This document shows positions 51,731-55,121 of a DNA stretch of 55,121 nucleotides, piece by piece. Source of the stretch: Candidatus Stackebrandtia faecavium (GTDB lineage: Bacteria; Actinomycetota; Actinomycetes; Mycobacteriales; Micromonosporaceae); NCBI GenBank assembly GCA_019112895.1, contig DXIM01000179.1, positions 1-55,121 on the forward strand, read 5' to 3'. The translations under genes and the position numbers were made by a program. Every line of letters begins with the position of its first letter. The first letter of the stretch is position 1. The notes under the pieces are model-generated. The model worked only from the letters and a program-made list of their open reading frames with translations. It made no database searches and was not told where the DNA came from.

Positions 51731-52879
51731 ATGTCAGCCCCAGCTACCACTATTGAGCAGGCCATTCATACCGAGCTGGCTAAGGTCGAGGATCCGGAAA
51801 TTCACCGGCCGATCACCGAACTCGGCATGGTGGACAACGTGACCGTCGACGGCAGCCACGCGGCGATCCGCATCCTGTTGACGATCGCCGGTTGTCCGTT
51901 GAAGGACACACTGCGCACCGACGTCACCAATGCCGCGCAAAGCGTCGACGGCATCGAATCCGTCTCGGTCGATTTCGGAACCATGACCGACGCCCAACGC
52001 AAAGAACTGCAAGCGAGTCTGCGCGGAGGAGGAGGCGCCGAACCGGTCATCCCGTTCAGCCAGGCCGGTTCCCGTACTCGGGTGTTCGCTGTCGCATCCG
52101 GTAAAGGCGGGGTCGGTAAATCCAGTGTCACCGTCAACCTCGCCGCGGCGTTGCAGGCGCGGGGCCTGTCGGTCGGAGTCGTGGACGCCGACATCTACGG
52201 CCACTCGGTTCCGCGCATGCTCGGCGCTGGCGAGGCACGTCCCACCGCGGTCGAGGACATGATCATGCCGCCGCAGGCGCACGGGATCAAACTGATCTCG
52301 ATCGGCATGTTCACGAAAGGTAATGCTGCGGTCGTATGGCGTGGACCGATGCTGCACCGCGCGTTGCAGCAATTCCTGGCCGACGTGTACTGGGGCGAAC
52401 TCGACGTCCTACTTCTCGACCTGCCACCCGGCACCGGTGACATCGCCATCTCCGTGGCACAGCTACTCCCGGGAGCCGAACTGCTTGTCGTGACGACCCC
52501 ACAGGTGGCGGCGGCAGAAGTCGCCGAGCGGGCCGGGGCCATCGCGATGCAGACGCATCAGCGCGTCACGGGCGTAGTCGAGAACATGTCGTGGCTGGAG
52601 ACCCCGGACGGGCAGCGCATGGAACTGTTCGGTTCCGGTGGCGGCGGCCAGGTCTCCGAAGCCTTGACGAAGCGCATCGGCGCGAACGTGCCGTTGCTGG
52701 GCCAGGTCCCGTTGGAGCCGCAGCTGCGCGAAGCCGGTGACGACGGCGTACCGCTCGTGGTGAAGGACCCACAACGTCCCGCATCGCAAGCGCTGACGGG
52801 AATCGCGGACCGCCTAGCAGTCCGCCGCGAAAGCCTCGCCGGAAAACCGTTGGGGTTGTCCCCGGCGGCAAAAGCCTGA
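51731..52879 (+). CDS. mrp: Mrp/ApbC/NBP35-family P-loop ATPase (Fe-S cluster carrier)
   Basis: A 382-residue protein. An N-terminal MIP18/DUF59 domain (about 5-85, EDPEIHRPITELGMVDNV) is followed by the deviant Walker A VASGKGGVGKSSVTVNLAAAL, Walker B LLLDLPPGTGD and VTTPQVAAAEVAERAGA. These are typical of Mrp. The usual C-terminal CxxC cluster ligands are absent: VVENMSWLETPDGQRME has no Cys, so cluster binding may use other residues. It ends at a bidirectional terminator. Confidence 0.9.
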   Translation: MSAPATTIEQAIHTELAKVEDPEIHRPITELGMVDNVTVDGSHAAIRILLTIAGCPLKDTLRTDVTNAAQSVDGIESVSVDFGTMTDAQRKELQASLRGGGGAEPVIPFSQAGSRTRVFAVASGKGGVGKSSVTVNLAAALQARGLSVGVVDADIYGHSVPRMLGAGEARPTAVEDMIMPPQAHGIKLISIGMFTKGNAAVVWRGPMLHRALQQFLADVYWGELDVLLLDLPPGTGDIAISVAQLLPGAELLVVTTPQVAAAEVAERAGAIAMQTHQRVTGVVENMSWLETPDGQRMELFGSGGGGQVSEALTKRIGANVPLLGQVPLEPQLREAGDDGVPLVVKDPQRPASQALTGIADRLAVRRESLAGKPLGLSPAAKA

Positions 52880-52899
52880 TCCAGTTTTCTATCGGATAA

Positions 52900-52957
52900 A
52901 CGAAAACCGCGTATGTCTCGCCGCAGCGTTCCTGCGGGTGACATACGCGGTTTTCGT
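52900..52957. terminator. Bidirectional terminator between mrp and tatB
   Basis: Perfect 18-nt arms (52900-52917 and 52940-52957) enclose a smaller CCGCAG/CTGCGG stem. The outer arm ends in AAAA on the left and TTTT on the right, giving short U-tracts in both directions. It sits between convergent genes. Confidence 0.85.
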
Positions 52958-52974
52958 TGAGTACGGGGTTGGGG

Positions 52975-53511
52975 TCAGGTCGCGTCGCCGAACGTCGACG
53001 CGTCGCGGGCGCTTCCTGTCGGCGCGGCCGTTCCTGTGTCCTTCGGCGCCGCGTCAGACGTCGATGCGGCCATGGTGTCGCCCTCGCTGCTGTCGGACGC
53101 CGCGTCGTCGGAGCCGGACGTCACCGCCGGTGTCGTGGACGAGCCCGAACCCTTGCCGCGCAGCGACGTCGAGTTGATTGCCGAGGCCGTCTCGTTCAGG
53201 TCATCCTTCAACGGCTGGGCCTGCTTCTGGATGTCGCTGAGCGCCGACTTGAGCGGGTTCTTCAGCACCTCTTCGTCTTCTTCACTCAACACGTGCTTAC
53301 GAATGAACGTCTTGGGGTGCAGATCCGTGATGTCGATATCGGTACCGACTTCCTCGGAAATATCCTTTGTGGCGTCAGTCGCCATTCTGCGGATCTTACG
53401 AATCAGCTTCCCGAGCTCACGCAAAACCTTCGGCAACCGCTCTGGACCGATGATGAAAAGTGCGATGAGCAGCAAGGCTGCAATCTCAGGCCACCCAAGA
53501 TTGTCGAACAT
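52975..53511 (-). CDS. tatB: Sec-independent protein translocase TatB
   Basis: A 178-residue protein. It has the N-terminal membrane helix (about 5-21, LGWPEIAALLLIALFIIGPER), the hinge GPERLPK and an amphipathic helix (LPKVLRELGKLIRKIRRMA), which are the defining TatB features. A long charged and Ser/Thr/Asp-rich tail follows. With TatA and TatC it exports folded proteins with twin-arginine signals. Its place next to htrA matches mycobacteria. Confidence 0.92.
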   Translation of the reverse strand: MFDNLGWPEIAALLLIALFIIGPERLPKVLRELGKLIRKIRRMATDATKDISEEVGTDIDITDLHPKTFIRKHVLSEEDEEVLKNPLKSALSDIQKQAQPLKDDLNETASAINSTSLRGKGSGSSTTPAVTSGSDDAASDSSEGDTMAASTSDAAPKDTGTAAPTGSARDASTFGDAT

Positions 53512-53588
53512 TCATCTGCTCCTATGTCAATTCATATCAATGTGCGAAGCCTACGCGTTCGCGAAAAGAATGGCACCCCCCGACCGGG

Positions 53589-54908
53589 TCAGTCAGAAGC
53601 GGCGCCGAGCTCAACCTTCGCGGTATTCTCCTTGCCATCCCGCTCGTACGTCAAGGTCACGACATCGCCCGGAGCAGCTTTCAACACGAGCGCCTGCAGC
53701 TGAACCTCCGACGTCAAAGTCACGTCGTTGAACTTCGTGATCACATCGTCGGCTTTCAGGCCCGCATCGTCCGCGGGAGTGTTGTTCTGAACGTCATCGA
53801 CGACCGCACCCGGGTTGCTGGAAGAGGTCCGTTCCTGAAGTTCCGTTCCCAGCACGGTCTTGGTGGCTTTACCGTCATCGATGATCTGCTTCGCCACACG
53901 CTCGGCCTGCGTAATCGAGATCGCGAAACCGAGCCCCATGCTGCCGGCCTCGCCCTGGTCGTTCGAGAAGCCGTAGATGAGCGTGTTAACGCCGATGACC
54001 TCGCCGCTGGAATTCAGCAGCGGCCCACCCGAGTTGCCCGGGTTGATGGCGGCATCCGTTTGGATCGCCGCAACGACCATCGCGTCCTCTTCGCTTTCCC
54101 CAGCGGCAACGGGACGATCCACGGCCGAGACGATGCCGTCCGTAACGGTGTTGGCCAGACCCAACGGGCTCCCCACGGCGATCACGGAATCGCCGACCTG
54201 CGGCGTGTCCTGCTGCACCGACAGCGGCTCCAGCTCGGCGTCGACCTTGAGGACCGCGATGTCGGTCGATTTGGCGCTACCCACGATTTCCGCCGGCAAC
54301 GAGCGACCGTCATCCAGCTGGACGCTGATGTCGCTATCGTCCTTGGCGAGCGAAGCCACGTGATCGTTGGTGACGATGTACCCCTCCGAGGAATACACCC
54401 AGCCGGAGCCGTTGCCCATGGCGTCACCGGATTCAACGTTGATCGTTACGACGCTGGGTTTCACCTGGGCGATTATCTCCTGGAAATCGCCGCGTGGCTT
54501 ATTCGATGCGTCGCTTGTGGCCATGGTGCCCGTCGCATCACCCATGATGAGCAGGCCGCCCCAGGCGCTCAACACACCGGCCAAGATCGCCACGACCGTG
54601 GCGATGCTGATAGTCAACGCGAGGTGTGCCGGGGCCTTACGCTCTGCCTGTTCCGGTCGTTCAATCGGAGGCAGCTGCGGTTGCGGAGTGCGCTGCACCA
54701 CGGCCGGCATCGTCGGATTGCGCCACGGGTCGTTCGCTGCGTTATGCGCCCATTGCTGTGGCTGCTGTGGCCGAGGCGGCTGCTGTGGCTGCGGCGGCTG
54801 CTGTGGCTGAAAATTCTGGCGGGGCTGGCTGTACGGGCCCCCTGGCGCCTGATTAGGTCCGGACCAGTTTGGAGGCGGTCCACCACCAGGTGTCGTGCCG
54901 TCGGCCAT
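53589..54908 (-). CDS. htrA: HtrA/DegP-type serine protease with PDZ domain
   Basis: A 439-residue protein. The N-terminal 85 residues are a cytoplasmic Pro/Gln-rich segment, followed by one membrane helix (about 96-118). The trypsin-like domain contains the triad His in VTNDHVASL, Asp in KSTDIAVLKV and Ser in INPGNSGGPLLNS. A single PDZ domain forms the C-terminus (VDDVQNNTPADDAGLKADDVI). It acts outside the membrane in quality control. In mycobacteria this gene lies beside rseA and sigE; the region to the right of the window could hold these. Confidence 0.92.
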   Translation of the reverse strand: MADGTTPGGGPPPNWSGPNQAPGGPYSQPRQNFQPQQPPQPQQPPRPQQPQQWAHNAANDPWRNPTMPAVVQRTPQPQLPPIERPEQAERKAPAHLALTISIATVVAILAGVLSAWGGLLIMGDATGTMATSDASNKPRGDFQEIIAQVKPSVVTINVESGDAMGNGSGWVYSSEGYIVTNDHVASLAKDDSDISVQLDDGRSLPAEIVGSAKSTDIAVLKVDAELEPLSVQQDTPQVGDSVIAVGSPLGLANTVTDGIVSAVDRPVAAGESEEDAMVVAAIQTDAAINPGNSGGPLLNSSGEVIGVNTLIYGFSNDQGEAGSMGLGFAISITQAERVAKQIIDDGKATKTVLGTELQERTSSSNPGAVVDDVQNNTPADDAGLKADDVITKFNDVTLTSEVQLQALVLKAAPGDVVTLTYERDGKENTAKVELGAASD

Positions 54909-55121
54909 CGTATGGTCCTCTCCGCCTTACATTCGGCGTTGCTGTCGCGTCACTGAATTCCGCTCACCATATTGGGGACACCCGTCAAGTCCCGAGACAG
55001 TACCCTAGGCGCCGGCGCACAACCCGATAATAACCAGGCATGTAAATGGCCGATGTAATCAGTACCGCCCCTGCGGCCACATGCAATAACGAACGGACGC
55101 GCGCCGGAAAAAGGGATGGCC

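Overview
The window is chromosomal DNA of a mycothiol-producing actinobacterium. Codon use is GC-rich, though base composition looks moderate for the phylum. Characteristic genes are mca (mycothiol conjugate amidase), DUF4245 and DUF4307 proteins, GTP-type PEP carboxykinase, class II fructose bisphosphatase GlpX, Rpf/transglycosylase-like secreted proteins, TatB and HtrA. From memory, several blocks follow the gene order of Mycobacterium tuberculosis: ispH-xseA-xseB-DUF4245-glpX, a Z-prenyl synthase like Rv1086, greA-DUF4307-mca, and MgtE-like/DUF1003/mrp/tatB/htrA (compare Rv1223-Rv1233c). The genus cannot be fixed from the sequence. No rRNA, tRNA, CRISPR array, transposon or prophage was seen.

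Layout. 1-12.7 kb holds mostly single transport and small-enzyme genes: a truncated acyltransferase, a PQQ-propeller lipoprotein, a ZIP transporter, a methyltransferase, an amino-acid permease, a TDT-family transporter, a DUF1023 hydrolase, YibE/F, DinB, an alpha/beta hydrolase, two VOC proteins and DUF488. 12.7-17.6 kb is a compact four-gene minus-strand operon of accessory character. 17.7-22.3 kb is sparse, with small membrane or hypothetical genes. 22.3-26 kb encodes a heterodimeric ABC exporter. 26-31.4 kb carries rmuC, ispH, xseAB, DUF4245 and glpX. 31.5-40.7 kb carries two paralogous transglycosylase-like secreted proteins, a Z-prenyl synthase, pckG, a ribbon-helix-helix-like protein, ung, ilvA, greA and DUF4307. 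40.8-48.8 kb carries mca, YqgE, a PH-domain membrane protein with a 51-residue partner, a TrmH methylase, DUF393, an SDR, AMMECR1, a hypothetical protein, hemC and phzF. 48.9-54.9 kb is the conserved MgtE-like/DUF1003/mrp/tatB/htrA block.

Most interesting region. The operon at 12702-17596 encodes, in order of transcription: (1) a Crp-like regulator with an intact cyclic-nucleotide phosphate-binding cassette; (2) a divergent class III nucleotide cyclase with both metal-binding Asp but non-canonical base and transition-state residues, ending in a Gly/Asp/Val-rich tail; (3) a 763-residue NLR-like protein with a degenerate P-loop, a helical C-terminal half and, near its N-terminus, the same DVA[A/G]RDI motif as the cyclase tail; (4) an uncharacterised 272-residue protein. 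Genes 2-4 overlap by GTGA. A perfect 24-bp palindrome with CRP-like geometry (TGTCC-N6-GGACA) lies between genes 1 and 2. I infer a self-contained cyclic-nucleotide circuit: the NLR-like protein may control the cyclase through the shared motif, and the cyclase product may control the Crp protein on its own operator. This resembles Pycsar-type or other NTP-dependent conflict systems in logic, but the output would be transcription. The function is not proven.
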